Below the pieces are notes generated by a model that made no database searches, was not told the DNA's origin, and saw nothing but the letters and a program-made list of their open reading frames with translations. A DNA stretch of 64,000 nt. Source: Sphingomonas citri. GTDB lineage: Bacteria; Pseudomonadota; Alphaproteobacteria; Sphingomonadales; Sphingomonadaceae. Of the stretch, positions 24,680 through 33,343 are shown in pieces. The stretch covers positions 124,001 through 188,000 of the forward strand of contig NZ_JAHXZN010000005.1 of the NCBI RefSeq assembly GCF_019429485.1, written 5' to 3'. The position numbers and the translations under genes are program-made. Numbering within the stretch: the first letter of the stretch is position 1; each line of letters opens with the position of its first letter.

Positions 24680-25571
24680 CGTCGGCGGGCGCGTAGCGGT
24701 CGATCATCCAAGCGCAGAAGTCCGCGAACGCCTGCGGGTCGCGCGCCGCGCTGGTGTGATGCGGCTGGATGCCGAGATGCTCGGGCGTGAAGCAGAAGGT
24801 GACCGTGGTGTCGAAGTCGGCGAGCGCCTCCATCTGCCGGTCGAACCAGTCGACCGCGTTGGGGCGAAAACTATCGGCCCAGCTCAGCCCGGTACGCAGC
24901 TTCCTCGTCCCCAGCCGCTTCATCCACTTCACCGCATCATCCAGCCGCGGGTCCTCGAAGTGGAACCATTGCATCAGCCCCATCTCGCCCGCCACCTTGG
25001 CGTAGCTGTCGAGCGAGGGCTTGGGCGTGCCGTCGGCGCGGATCAGCCCCATGTAGAAGTGGCGGTAGTAGCTCGACCCCTCGGCCTCGCGATGGCGCGT
25101 GGTGGCGCCCCATTCCTGCGGCAGGTCGAACAGCGAGTACCAGTAGATCCGCGGCACCCGCCCGATAAGCAGCTCGGCAGTCTTCTCGACGCCGAACACC
25201 TGCACCTCTTCCGCGCCGAAGGAGCCGACGCCCACCTCGGTGACCCACACCGGCTTGTCGGTGACCGCCTCGATCTCGGCCACCTTGGCGGGCCAGTCGT
25301 GGATCGACCACAGGTTCCAGTCGAGCGGGAAACCGTGCACGGCGAGCACGTCGACCGCGTCGAGGCAGCCATGCGCCTCGAGCCGCTTCACCCACAAGGG
25401 ATCGATCGGCGACATGCCGCCGAGCACGCGGGTGACGTCGGGGTTGACCGACGCGATCGCCGCGCCGGCGCGCGACACGGTGTCGGCGAAGAGGCTCCAG
25501 TCGGGGTCGACCTCGGGGTCCCAGTGCGACTTGTTGTTGGGCTCGTTCCAGATCATCGCGGCTTCGATCAC
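24654..25571 (-). CDS. Beta-xylosidase-like clan GH-A protein, apparently circularly permuted
   Basis: A 305-residue TIM-barrel glycosidase-like protein with no signal peptide. The protein starts almost directly at the acid/base motif IWNEPNN (E10), which normally ends strand 4; the nucleophile motif WVTEVGV (E111) corresponds to strand 7. The C-terminal part (about 219-293, LGTRKLRTGLSWADS, WFDRQM, VTFCFTP, PHHTS, FADFCAWMIDRYA) looks like the strand 1-3 region that should precede WNEPN. So strands 4-8 come first and 1-3 last. It lies 30 bp after the methyltransferase gene, probably in one operon. The substrate is unknown. Confidence 0.82.
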   Translation of the reverse strand: MIEAAMIWNEPNNKSHWDPEVDPDWSLFADTVSRAGAAIASVNPDVTRVLGGMSPIDPLWVKRLEAHGCLDAVDVLAVHGFPLDWNLWSIHDWPAKVAEIEAVTDKPVWVTEVGVGSFGAEEVQVFGVEKTAELLIGRVPRIYWYSLFDLPQEWGATTRHREAEGSSYYRHFYMGLIRADGTPKPSLDSYAKVAGEMGLMQWFHFEDPRLDDAVKWMKRLGTRKLRTGLSWADSFRPNAVDWFDRQMEALADFDTTVTFCFTPEHLGIQPHHTSAARDPQAFADFCAWMIDRYAPADVTRQAALA

Positions 25572-25601
25572 GCGTTCATTCCCCTCGAGCTCATGGCTGC
25601 C

Positions 25602-26393
25602 TTATGCACGCGGCTGGGCCGGATAGACGGCGGCGGGCCCATGCTGCGCATAGGGCACGTCGGCGACGCGGCAGAGATAGACGTCGTCCTGCGGGTGCGC
25701 CACCGCGGTGAAGCCCGAGGCGCGCAGCATCGCCTCCGAACAGGCGCGGTTGGGCGCCCACCAATTGGTCCAGTCGCCCGCGAACCGGCGCTCGATGAAG
25801 TGCATCTTCGGATAGGCCGGATCGTCGAAATAGGGCGGCGGCGTATAGGTGCCGGGCACGAAGAAGGGATGGTCCTCCGGCACGTCGCTGAGGCCGGTCG
25901 AGCCCTGTTGCATCGTCTGGAACAGCATCAGGTCGCGCGCGACATGCTCGCGGATGAGGTCGAGCGCGAGCAGCGGGTGACGCAGGTGATAGAGCACGCC
26001 CATGAAGATCACGAGATCGAAACGCTCGCCCAGCTTGGCCACATCGTAGACCGACAGCTGCCGGAACTCGACGCTGTCACCGTAGCCGAGCGTCTCGGTG
26101 GCGAGCCGCGCCTGGGCGAGATAGCGCTCGTCCCAGTCGATCCCGACTACGCGCGCCGCCCCGCGACGCTTCATCTCGACCGAGTAGAACCCCGCGTTGC
26201 AGCCGATGTCGAGCACCGACTTGCCGGTGAGATCGTCGGGCACGCAGCCGGCGAAGGCGGCGAACTTCTCGCGCGGATAGTCGCCGAGGAAGTGATCGGG
26301 CGCGGTGGTCAGCCCGCCGCCAAGATCAATGTTGTGAAACCATGGCGCGAGCGCGTCGACCCGCTCGCGCAGCCCCTCCCCGGCAGATGGCAT
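25602..26393 (-). CDS. TIGR04290-type SAM-dependent methyltransferase
   Basis: A 263-residue methyltransferase. The SAM site is SVLDIGCNAGFYSVEMKRRG (about residues 59-78), with the acidic loop VVGIDWDERYL and post-motif FDLVIFMGVLYHLRHPL. The N-terminus WFHNIDLGGGLTTAP and the later DDPAYPKMHFIERRFAGDW are, as I recall, typical of the TIGR04290 family found next to sugar-modifying genes. It is the first gene of the locus, 28 bp downstream of a stress-type promoter. The methyl acceptor is probably a sugar or glycan but is unproven. Confidence 0.85.
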   Translation of the reverse strand: MPSAGEGLRERVDALAPWFHNIDLGGGLTTAPDHFLGDYPREKFAAFAGCVPDDLTGKSVLDIGCNAGFYSVEMKRRGAARVVGIDWDERYLAQARLATETLGYGDSVEFRQLSVYDVAKLGERFDLVIFMGVLYHLRHPLLALDLIREHVARDLMLFQTMQQGSTGLSDVPEDHPFFVPGTYTPPPYFDDPAYPKMHFIERRFAGDWTNWWAPNRACSEAMLRASGFTAVAHPQDDVYLCRVADVPYAQHGPAAVYPAQPRA

Positions 26394-26421
26394 CCGTTCC
26401 CCTTCACCCGTTCGTTACGCC

Positions 26422-26446
26422 AACGAACGATTATAGAAGGTGTTCC
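26422..26446 (-). promoter_or_regulatory. Strong candidate EcfG-type stress promoter for the methyltransferase operon
   Basis: On the minus strand GGAAC (26446-26442), 16 bases, then CGTT (26425-26422) match the general-stress-sigma consensus GGAAC-N16/17-CGTT perfectly. It lies in the 55-bp gap between the SPOR gene stop and the methyltransferase start at 26393. Confidence 0.65.
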
Positions 26447-26448
26447 AT

Positions 26449-27639
26449 CTACTTAGCCGCGAAGCGTGATCCGGCTCGCCACGGTGCCGGCCGATCGCCC
26501 GCGGCGAGCCGGACGAAGCAGCGCCCGCCGCGCAGGCGATAGCCGCGGCACAGCTGGATCGCGTCGCCGCGCGCGACGCCGCCGACCGACAGCCGGTACA
26601 GCGAGCTGCTCCGGTCCGCGGCGATGCCAGTAGGGCGCAGCCGGCCGAGCACGGGCCAGCGCCGCAGCGCGCCGCGCCAGCCGTCGCGCGCCACCGCGGC
26701 ATTCTCATAGGCGCCGAGCTGGAGATAATAGCCGCCGGGGGTGAGCGGCCGTGAGCGCGACGCGACGACCGGCCGTGCGGTCGGAACGAGCGCGGCGGGC
26801 GGTACCGGACGCGACACCAGCGGGGGCGCCGCCGGCGGGACGATCTGCGACACGAAGGTGGGCGGCGGCGGGGCGGCGACCGCGATCGGCGTCGCCACCG
26901 GGGCCGGCGCGACGAGCGCGAGCGAGACGGGAAGGCCGGGGTCGCCCGCCGGCGTGATGCCGAGCAAGGCGGCGACCTGATCCGACGCCGCACGCGGCTG
27001 CGCCAGCGCCGCCCAGGTGGCGAGCCGGCGGTCGACCGCGTCGGCGGGCAGGTCATAGGCGGCGAGCGCGCGGGCCTGCGGCCACTGGCCCGTCAGCGCG
27101 AGCGTGAAGGCGAGGTTCTGCCGTGTCTTCGCATCGGCCTCGGGCAGGCGCGCGGCGGGCATCAGCACCTGCAGCGCGCCCGGCAGGTCACCCGCGAGCG
27201 CGAGCGCCAGCCCGCGGTCGGGCGCAGCGATCCCGCCGGCATGCGCGGCGAGCGTGGCGCGCGCGCGGTCCCACTGGCCGACCGCGACCTGGGTGAGCGC
27301 GAGGTTGAGGGCGGCGGCGTGATCGTCGTGGCGGAGCGTCAGCGCGTCCTCGAACGCGCGCGCCGCCGAAACGAAGCGGCCCGCGCGCAGATAGGCGACG
27401 CCGAGCAGGCGACGATGCTCGCCATTTTCGGGAGCGTCGGCCACCGCGATCTCGCTCTCGTGCACGGCGCGGCCCCAGCGGCGCTTGACGAGCGCCTTGC
27501 GCGCGCGCTCGGCGTGATGAGCCGCATCGGCAGCGCGCACGCGGCCATCGCTCGTCGCCGCCGCGGGCGCGACCACCTCGGCCAAGCCGGCGCCGAGCAG
27601 CGCCAGACTGAGTGCGCCGACCATCGCGACGCGCCTCAT
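26449..27639 (-). CDS. Secreted TPR and SPOR-domain protein
   Basis: A 396-residue envelope protein. A signal peptide or anchor covers about residues 1-25 (MRRVAMVGALSLALLGAG). TPR-like helical repeats follow (HAERARKALVKRRWGRAV, LLGVAYLRAGRFVSAARAFEDAL, LNLALTQVAVGQWDRA), then a long Pro/Val/Ala linker and a C-terminal SPOR domain (GGYYLQLGAYENAAVARDGW ... CFVRLAAGD). SPOR domains bind denuded peptidoglycan at division sites. The start ATG overlaps the stop of the preceding small gene (ATGA), tying it to ParA. Confidence 0.88.
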   Translation of the reverse strand: MRRVAMVGALSLALLGAGLAEVVAPAAATSDGRVRAADAAHHAERARKALVKRRWGRAVHESEIAVADAPENGEHRRLLGVAYLRAGRFVSAARAFEDALTLRHDDHAAALNLALTQVAVGQWDRARATLAAHAGGIAAPDRGLALALAGDLPGALQVLMPAARLPEADAKTRQNLAFTLALTGQWPQARALAAYDLPADAVDRRLATWAALAQPRAASDQVAALLGITPAGDPGLPVSLALVAPAPVATPIAVAAPPPPTFVSQIVPPAAPPLVSRPVPPAALVPTARPVVASRSRPLTPGGYYLQLGAYENAAVARDGWRGALRRWPVLGRLRPTGIAADRSSSLYRLSVGGVARGDAIQLCRGYRLRGGRCFVRLAAGDRPAPWRAGSRFAAK

Positions 27640-28019
27640 GCCGCGTCCGCCGCGAGCCGGTCGAGCGCCGCGGTGAGTAGCGTCTGTGCCGAGACGCCGC
27701 GCGCTGCCGCCGCCTGGCGCAACCATTGGTGGCGCTCGCCGTCGAGCCGGAGCGTGAAGGCGACCCGCTTGCCCGTCGACAGCGCCATCGCGCGCGCGTC
27801 CGTCGCCGCACCGAGCTCCGCCACGAGCAGCTCACGTGCGGCGAGGACGGGCGGCAGCGCCGCAGGTGACCCCTCTCCCATGTCGTTCCAGCCGAGCTCG
27901 TCGCCCGCCCGCGCCAGCGCGCTGAACGTGTCGGCGCGCCGCATCGCCGGGCGCGCCTGGCCCTTGCGCGCGAGCAGCCCCGCGCTGAACGCGGCCGTCG
28001 GCTTGGTCCCGAACATCAT
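27636..28019 (-). CDS. ParA-linked small protein with a ribbon-helix-helix-like C-terminus
   Basis: A 127-residue protein joined by ATGA overlaps to ParA upstream and the SPOR protein downstream. The C-terminal 45 residues (GKRVAFTLRLDGERHQWLRQ, AARGVSAQTLLTAALDRL) have the strand-helix-helix pattern of ribbon-helix-helix DNA-binding proteins, while the N-terminal part contains FSAGLLARKGQARPA. It may be the ParA partner in place of ParB, but binding is not shown. Confidence 0.75.
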   Translation of the reverse strand: MMFGTKPTAAFSAGLLARKGQARPAMRRADTFSALARAGDELGWNDMGEGSPAALPPVLAARELLVAELGAATDARAMALSTGKRVAFTLRLDGERHQWLRQAAAARGVSAQTLLTAALDRLAADAA

Positions 28020-28726
28020 GCCACCACGCGGCGGCCGAAGCCCGCCCCCTGTGGTCGCGCTGGCGTCGTGCCCGGCTTGGGCGCGGCGAAGACGGTGCGC
28101 CGAAAGTTCTTCTCGAGCCGGTCGGAGACATAGCTCCACAATTCGGCGATCTCGGCGGCGGAGCGCCCCTTGGGGTCGACCTCCATCACCGTGCGCCCGT
28201 CGATCATCGACGCGGCGAAGTCGGTGCGCTGATGCACCGTGATCGGCGCCACCGTACCGTGCTGCGACAGCGCGATCGTGGCGTCCGAGGTGATCCGCGC
28301 CTTCGGCGTGGCGGCGTTGACGACGAAGAGCAGCGGCTTGCCCGAGCGCTCGCAGAGATCGACCGTGGCGCCGACCGCGCGCAGGTCGTGCGGGCTCGGC
28401 CGAGTCGGGATCACGATCAGCTCGGCGACCTGGACGACGCTCTGGATCGCCATGGTGATCGCGGGCGGCGTGTCGATCACCGCCAGTTTGAAGCCCTGAG
28501 CGCGCAGCGCGTCGAGGTCGGCGGCGAGGCGCGACACGCTGGTCTGCGCGAAGGCGGGGAGCTCGGCCTCCCGCTCGTTCCACCAGTCCGCCAACGAGCC
28601 CTGCGGGTCGATGTCGATCAGCACGACCGGTCCGGCGCCGACGAGCTGCGCCTGCACCGCCAGATGCCCCGAGAGCGTGGTCTTGCCCGATCCGCCCTTC
28701 TGCGATGCCATCGCGAGTACGCGCAT
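28016..28726 (-). CDS. ParA-family ATPase
   Basis: A 236-residue deviant-Walker ATPase. MRVLAMASQKGGSGKTTLSG carries the KGGSGKTT motif with the signature lysine; VLIDIDPQGSLADWW and VIDTPPA are the switch I/II and Walker A-prime regions. The ATG at 28726 starts right at strand 1 as in the family; the longer open frame adds a proline-rich non-homologous leader. There is no parB neighbour and no parS seen, so this is an orphan ParA that may position a cargo or division factor through the coupled SPOR protein. Confidence 0.9.
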   Translation of the reverse strand: MRVLAMASQKGGSGKTTLSGHLAVQAQLVGAGPVVLIDIDPQGSLADWWNEREAELPAFAQTSVSRLAADLDALRAQGFKLAVIDTPPAITMAIQSVVQVAELIVIPTRPSPHDLRAVGATVDLCERSGKPLLFVVNAATPKARITSDATIALSQHGTVAPITVHQRTDFAASMIDGRTVMEVDPKGRSAAEIAELWSYVSDRLEKNFRRTVFAAPKPGTTPARPQGAGFGRRVVA

Positions 28727-28827
28727 GTCGCCGCTCTGCCCCCCGTTGTTACGTGGCAGGGCATGCCAGCGCGGGGTGGACGAAGCGTTAATGATGACCG
28801 CGAACCGGTTGAGGTAGCGCCCTAGAT

Positions 28828-28846
28828 CCTCCCCGGCGCGGGGAGG
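28828..28846. repeat. Small GC-rich hairpin in the parA-queH gap
   Basis: CCTCCCC and GGGGAGG form a 7-bp stem with a 5-base loop. It lies in the 304-bp gap 28727-29030, in which I see no gene; it resembles the CTCCCC-type intergenic repeats common in sphingomonad genomes. Confidence 0.45.
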
Positions 28847-29030
28847 GGGATCAGCCGCAGGCTGGTGGAGGGGTGCTTCCGCGGGCGGCGTGCTGCTCAA
28901 AGGCGCGCGCGCTCCACCACTCGCAACGGCAACCGAGCCTCACGCGGACGTGGGGCCTTGTGGACAGCCCCCGCCGCCACCTCCGGCTACGCCGGGCGGT
29001 CCCCATCCCCGCCATGCGAGGAGGATTGAC

Positions 29031-29693
29031 TCACCCCTTCGGCTCGTCGCCGTAGTATAGCTCACCGATGCGGATCTCCTCGCGCCCCTGCGAGACGCGG
29101 TGCGCATTGGTGTCGCGCAGCGAGTAGACGCAGCCGCAATATTCCTGCTGATAGAAATGCTCGCGCTTGGAGATCTCGATCATCCGCGCCGCGCCGCCCC
29201 CCTTGCGCCAGTTGAACGTCCAATAGCTGATGCCCGGGTAATGTGCCGCCGCTCGCTCGCCGCAATCGTTGATCTGCGCCATGTTCTTCCAGCGCGAGAT
29301 GCCGAGCGAGGAAGTGATCACCGGGAACCCGTGCTCGTGCGCGTACAGCGCGGTGCGTTCGAAGCGCATGTCGAAGCACATCGTGCAGCGGATGCCGCGC
29401 TCGGGCTCCTGCTCCATTCCGCGCGCGCGCTTGAACCAATTGGCGGTGTCATAATCGGCGTCGACGAACGGAACGTCATGCGCCTCGGCGAAGCGGATAT
29501 TCTCCTCCTTGCGGAGCAGATATTCCTCCTTCGGGTGGATGTTCGGATTGTAGAAGAAGATCGTATAGTCGATCCCGCTCGCGGTCATCGCTTCCATCAC
29601 CTCGCCCGAGCAGGGCGCGCAGCAGGAGTGGAGCAGCACCTTCTGGGCACCGTCGGGGGGCGTGAGGATGGGTCGCTGGAGGTCGCTGGTCAT
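29031..29693 (-). CDS. queH: Epoxyqueuosine reductase QueH
   Basis: A 220-residue enzyme of the DUF208/QueH family that catalyses the last step of queuosine tRNA modification, replacing the QueG enzyme in many bacteria. The cysteine pairs that hold the iron-sulfur cluster and metal site are visible in [27 protein letters not shown] and [12 protein letters not shown] 29693 is chosen over an N-terminal Arg-rich extension that would overlap dinB. It is divergent from dinB. Confidence 0.93.
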   Translation of the reverse strand: MTSDLQRPILTPPDGAQKVLLHSCCAPCSGEVMEAMTASGIDYTIFFYNPNIHPKEEYLLRKEENIRFAEAHDVPFVDADYDTANWFKRARGMEQEPERGIRCTMCFDMRFERTALYAHEHGFPVITSSLGISRWKNMAQINDCGERAAAHYPGISYWTFNWRKGGGAARMIEISKREHFYQQEYCGCVYSLRDTNAHRVSQGREEIRIGELYYGDEPKG

Positions 29694-29764
29694 GCCGCGC
29701 CCCCTAGCCGATCCCCGCGCGAAAGTCATCGCATCGCGGCCACCTGGCACCCTATATCGCGCGC

Positions 29765-30841
29765 GTGAGCGCACCCGCGACCCGCAAGATCATCCATATC
29801 GACATGGACGCCTTCTACGCGTCGGTCGAGCAGCGCGACGCGCCCGAGCTGCGCGGGCGCCCGGTCGCGGTCGGTGGCGCACGTGCACGCGGCGTGGTGG
29901 CGGCGGCGAGCTACGAGGCGCGTGCCTTCGGTGTACGCTCGGCGATGCCCTCGGTCACCGCGCTGCGGCGCTGCCCCGAGCTGGTGTTCGTGCCGCCGCG
30001 CTTCGACGTCTATCGCGCGGTGAGCCAGCAGATTCATGCGATCTTCACCGACTACACCGAGCTGATCGAGCCGCTCTCGCTCGACGAGGCCTATCTCGAC
30101 GTCACCGAGGACGTGCGCGGGCTCGGCTCGGCCAGCGCGATCGCGGAGCAGATCCGCGCGCGCATCGCCGCCGAGACCCGGCTCACCGCCTCCGCCGGGG
30201 TGAGCTACAACAAGTTCATCGCCAAGCTGGCCTCGGACCATAACAAGCCGAACGGCCTCTGTGTCATCCCGCCGGGGCGGGGCGCGGCCTTCGTCGCCTC
30301 GCTGCCGGTCAAGCGTTTCCACGGCGTCGGCCCGGTGACTGCGGCCAAGATGGCGCGGCTCGGGATCGAGACCGGCGCGGACCTGCGCGACCGCGACATC
30401 GCCTTCCTGCGCGCGCATTTCGGCAGCCACGCCGACTATCTCCACGGCGCCGCGCGCGGGATCGACGAGCGACCGGTGCGCGCGCACCGCGAGGCCAAGT
30501 CAGTCGGTGCCGAGCGCACCTTCGAGACGAACCTCGCCGAGCGCGCCGCGATCGAGGAGGCGCTCGAGCGCGTCGCCGACGCCGCCTGGGCGCGGATCGA
30601 GCGCGCCGCGGCGCGCGGCCGTACCGTGACGCTTAAGCTGCGCCGCGCCGACTTCGCCACGATCACGCGCGCGCGCTCGCTGACGACGCCGATCGAGGAT
30701 CGCGCGCAGATGGTGGCGATCGGCCGTGCGCTGCTAGCGCCGCTGCTGCCGGTCGAGGGCGGGATCAGGCTGCTGGGGCTGACGCTCTCGGGGTTGCAGC
30801 GCGACGAGGCGCCCGCACAGGCGGCGCTGCCGCTGCTGTGA
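29765..30841 (+). CDS. dinB: DNA polymerase IV (Y family)
   Basis: A 358-residue translesion polymerase. The catalytic aspartate and steric gate are in [16 protein letters not shown], and the second acidic pair in [11 protein letters not shown]. The thumb has a helix-hairpin-helix ([19 protein letters not shown]), followed by the little-finger domain. The GTG start at 29765 fits the family N-terminus. The C-terminus (QAALPLL) resembles the QLPLL-type beta-clamp binding motif. No LexA box was identified. Confidence 0.95.
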   Translation: MSAPATRKIIHIDMDAFYASVEQRDAPELRGRPVAVGGARARGVVAAASYEARAFGVRSAMPSVTALRRCPELVFVPPRFDVYRAVSQQIHAIFTDYTELIEPLSLDEAYLDVTEDVRGLGSASAIAEQIRARIAAETRLTASAGVSYNKFIAKLASDHNKPNGLCVIPPGRGAAFVASLPVKRFHGVGPVTAAKMARLGIETGADLRDRDIAFLRAHFGSHADYLHGAARGIDERPVRAHREAKSVGAERTFETNLAERAAIEEALERVADAAWARIERAAARGRTVTLKLRRADFATITRARSLTTPIEDRAQMVAIGRALLAPLLPVEGGIRLLGLTLSGLQRDEAPAQAALPLL

Positions 30842-30885
30842 CCGGTCATGCGGCGCGCCACCCGACACCGATCCCGAACCTCACC

Positions 30886-30963
30886 GTGCTCCTGCGGAAG
30901 CGGAGGGACAGGAACACGCGGGTCTCCGCCCAGGGCTCCGGGCTCCTGCGTTCGTAGGAGCAC
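30886..30963. repeat. Interspersed repeat, CTCCTGCG family (copy 1)
   Basis: The element begins GTGCTCCTGCG and ends CGTAGGAGCAC, inverted ends about 78 bp apart, with internal GGGCTCCTGCGTTCG. It lies just after dinB in the 254-bp gap before the AroE-like gene. Related copies are at 55731-55804 and 63121-63197. Confidence 0.6.
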
Positions 30964-31095
30964 ATTCCACGCCTCCGCGCACACCCAATCCCTCGCGTCG
31001 TCGCGTCATCGCGTGCGGGCGCCCCGCGCAGCACGCCTCGACTCGGCCACTCGCCGAGCATCGGCTATCGCGCCGTCAGACGAGGAGAATCACCG

Positions 31096-31905
31096 ATGAA
31101 GCCACCGATCGGCCCGACCACCCGCCTATGCATGTCGCTCGCCGCGCGCCCGGGCACCTTCGGCTCGCGCTTCCACAACCATCTCTACGACGCACTCGGC
31201 CTCGACTTCGTCTACAAGGCATTTACCACGACGGACCTGGAGGGTGCGGTGCGCGGCATCCGCGCGCTCGGCATCCGCGGCTGCGCGGTGTCGATGCCGT
31301 TCAAGGAAGACGTGATCCCGCTGCTCGACGGGCTGCGCGACTCCGCCGCGGCGATCGACAGCGTCAACACCATCGTCAACGACGAGGGCACGCTGCTCGG
31401 CTACAACACCGATTACAGCGCGGTGCGCACCCTGGTGGAGCCGCTCGCCCGCGCGCCGTTCCTGCTCCGCGGCAGCGGCGGCATGGCCAAGGCGACCGCA
31501 ACCGCACTGGTCGACGCCGGCTTCGTCGAGGGCGTGATCGTCGCGCGCAACGAGGCGAAGGGACGCAGCTTGGCGACGGCGCTGGGCTGCGGCTGGCAGG
31601 CCGAGGCTGAGGCGCTGACGGCACCGATGCTGGTCAACGTCACCCCGCTCGGGATGACCGGCGCGGACGCCGAGGCGCTCGCCTTCACGCGGACGCAGGT
31701 GGAAGCCGCCGAGGCGGTGATCGACGTCGTCGCTAAGCCGGTCGAGACGCCGCTGCTGCGGCTGGCGCGCGCGCTGGGCAAGCCGGTGGTGACCGGCGCC
31801 GAGATCGCCAAGCTTCAGGCGCTCGAACAATTCGTCCTTTACACCGGGGTGCGCCCGACCGAGGCGCAGGTCGCGGCAGCGGAATCTTATGCGCTTGCGA
31901 CGTGA
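31096..31905 (+). CDS. Shikimate dehydrogenase-like protein with an altered substrate loop
   Basis: A 269-residue AroE-superfamily protein. The catalytic lysine is in VSMPFKEDVIP, the paired aspartate in LLGYNTDYSAV, the C-terminal glutamine in LQALEQF, and a glycine-rich loop is at RGSGGMAKA. The N-terminal shikimate-binding segment, normally GxPxxHSxSPxxHN, reads TRLCMSLAARPGTFGSRFHN, a form I associate with AroE-like paralogues rather than the aromatic-pathway enzyme. It is probably a dehydrogenase of a related hydroxy-acid. There is a GAGGAG ribosome site. Confidence 0.85.
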   Translation: MKPPIGPTTRLCMSLAARPGTFGSRFHNHLYDALGLDFVYKAFTTTDLEGAVRGIRALGIRGCAVSMPFKEDVIPLLDGLRDSAAAIDSVNTIVNDEGTLLGYNTDYSAVRTLVEPLARAPFLLRGSGGMAKATATALVDAGFVEGVIVARNEAKGRSLATALGCGWQAEAEALTAPMLVNVTPLGMTGADAEALAFTRTQVEAAEAVIDVVAKPVETPLLRLARALGKPVVTGAEIAKLQALEQFVLYTGVRPTEAQVAAAESYALAT

Positions 31906-32159
31906 CGCTGTCCGACCCGGAGGCATAGCCAAGCGGGCGAAGAGGCGCGTCGAAGCCCTCGCGCGAAACTGAGCAGCAGCGAGGAGCCATTGGTGGCGAC
32001 GATCATATCGGCCGTCCAACTGCGCTGACCGGCTGACCATCCGCTAGGTATGCGACTGCCCGCCCCTTCATTGAGCTTCCGGGCGACGCGCACTCCTCCT
32101 CGGAACGTCTCGCGATGTTGGCGCGCCGTCGCGCATTAAGCGCTCGCTGGATCCGCCGC

Positions 32160-32588
32160 TCAGGTCAGGTTGGCGCGCGTGATCACCGTTCGGGAGACCG
32201 CGTCCGCGCCATAGGTCTTCAGCGCAGCGGCATGGACGAGTTCACGCAGCACCTGCAGCTGCGGCACATAGCCCTCGGCCGGGCCCGCGATCGGCGCGGC
32301 GAAGCTGGTGCGGTTGACCGCGTCTGCGAGCAAGGGCAGGCCCGACCGTATCTCTCGCTCGCGCCGCACCGGCACCTCGATCTGAGCGTCGAAACTGAGA
32401 TAGCCGAGCAGATGACCGTCCGACCCGACGAGCGGAGCGGTCAGCGTACCGATCGGCATGAACTCGCGCCGCGGCGCGGCGGCGAACATATTGTCACCCC
32501 CGACGAGGTGGCTGACCTCCAAGGCACTCAGGCTGCCGACGGCGATGCCGCAGAGCAGGACAAGAAGACGACGCGCGAAGGGTGGCAC
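32160..32588 (-). CDS. Membrane-anchored protein downstream of the motB fragment
   Basis: A 142-residue protein with an N-terminal membrane helix or signal anchor (RRLLVLLCGIAVGSLSALEV, about residues 6-25) and a periplasmic part containing FMPIGTLTAPLVGSDG and LLGYLSFDAQIEVP. It is the last gene of the leftward motB transcript, 18 bp after motB. The layout (single helix plus a small periplasmic domain) is vaguely like the flagellar protein FliL, but the similarity is too weak to name it. Confidence 0.65.
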   Translation of the reverse strand: MPPFARRLLVLLCGIAVGSLSALEVSHLVGGDNMFAAAPRREFMPIGTLTAPLVGSDGHLLGYLSFDAQIEVPVRREREIRSGLPLLADAVNRTSFAAPIAGPAEGYVPQLQVLRELVHAAALKTYGADAVSRTVITRANLT

Positions 32589-32606
32589 CGCGATGATCCT
32601 TGAAGC

Positions 32607-33341
32607 TCAGAAACGAAGGCTGCCGTCGCGCGGCAGCACGGAAGGTTCGGACAGCACGATGATCGCGATCCGCCGGTTCTCGGCGCGGCTCGGCTGGTCC
32701 GGATAGACCGGCTGCGTGCCGGCGCGCGCGACGATCTGCGCGAAGCGATCGGGCGAGAGCCCGTCCGCCACCAGGGTATCGCGCGCGGCCTCGGCGCGGG
32801 CGCCCGAGAGCCGCCAGTTCGCCGCGCTCTGCGCACCGCCCTCGGCGCTGGTATGCCCCTCGACCGCCAGCTGCGCGTCGACATGCTGGAGCCGGCGCGC
32901 GACCTGCGCGAGGAGCGTGCGGCCATACGCGTTCAACTCGGCGGTAGGCCCGGCGAAGATGCTCTGCTGCGCGGTGTCCATCAGCGTGATCCGAACGCCG
33001 TCATGCTCCCGCTCGACCTGCACCGCGCGCAGTCCCTGCGTCGCATTGGGTGCGAGTTCGAGCGCGACACGCAGCTCGTCGGCGAGCGCGCGGCGGCTCG
33101 CCGCCGGGATGTTCGCGGTCCCGCCGTGCGACGCGCCGGCGGTGCCCGCCTCGGCGCTCAGAATGCCGTTGGCTTGCATCTGGTCGCCCTGTGCGCGTCG
33201 TAACCGACCGCCAGTGCCCGGTTCCAGCTCGGGCTGGTCGGCCTGCGCCGCCGGTGCCATCGTCGTCACGGAGGTGGAGAAATATTGTGCGAGGCCTTTG
33301 AGCCTTCCCTTGTCGGGCGTCGCGATCAGCCAAATCAGCAT
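32607..33341 (-). pseudogene. motB: motB fragment lacking its N-terminus and most of the membrane helix
   Basis: Encodes the flagellar stator protein from the end of its membrane helix onward: MLIWLIATPDKGRLKGLAQY is the helix end and plug, and the C-terminus is an OmpA-like peptidoglycan-binding domain (LAVEGHTSAEGG, WRLSGARAEAARDTLV, NRRIAIIV). The cytoplasmic leader and the YADF-type segment with the proton-carrying aspartate are missing. Upstream of 33341 the frame reads antisense flhA instead. Without that aspartate it cannot conduct ions. motA is not in the window. Confidence 0.85.
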
Positions 33342-33343
33342 GC
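33338..33343. other. Junction of the truncated motB and flhA genes at a GCATGC palindrome
   Basis: MotB homology on the minus strand ends, and FlhA homology on the plus strand begins, within the same GCATGC hexamer. Both genes lack their 5-prime parts, which should lie between them. This is the scar of a deletion or rearrangement, or a misassembly. Confidence 0.75.

Noticed and set aside
24756..26456. 566-residue open frame on the plus strand
   Set aside because: Antisense to the glycosidase-like and methyltransferase genes, both of which have recognisable motifs.
32716..33339. Upstream extension of the flhA frame giving a 756-residue protein
   Set aside because: The first ~200 residues are antisense motB and bear no FlhA features; the open frame is fortuitous.
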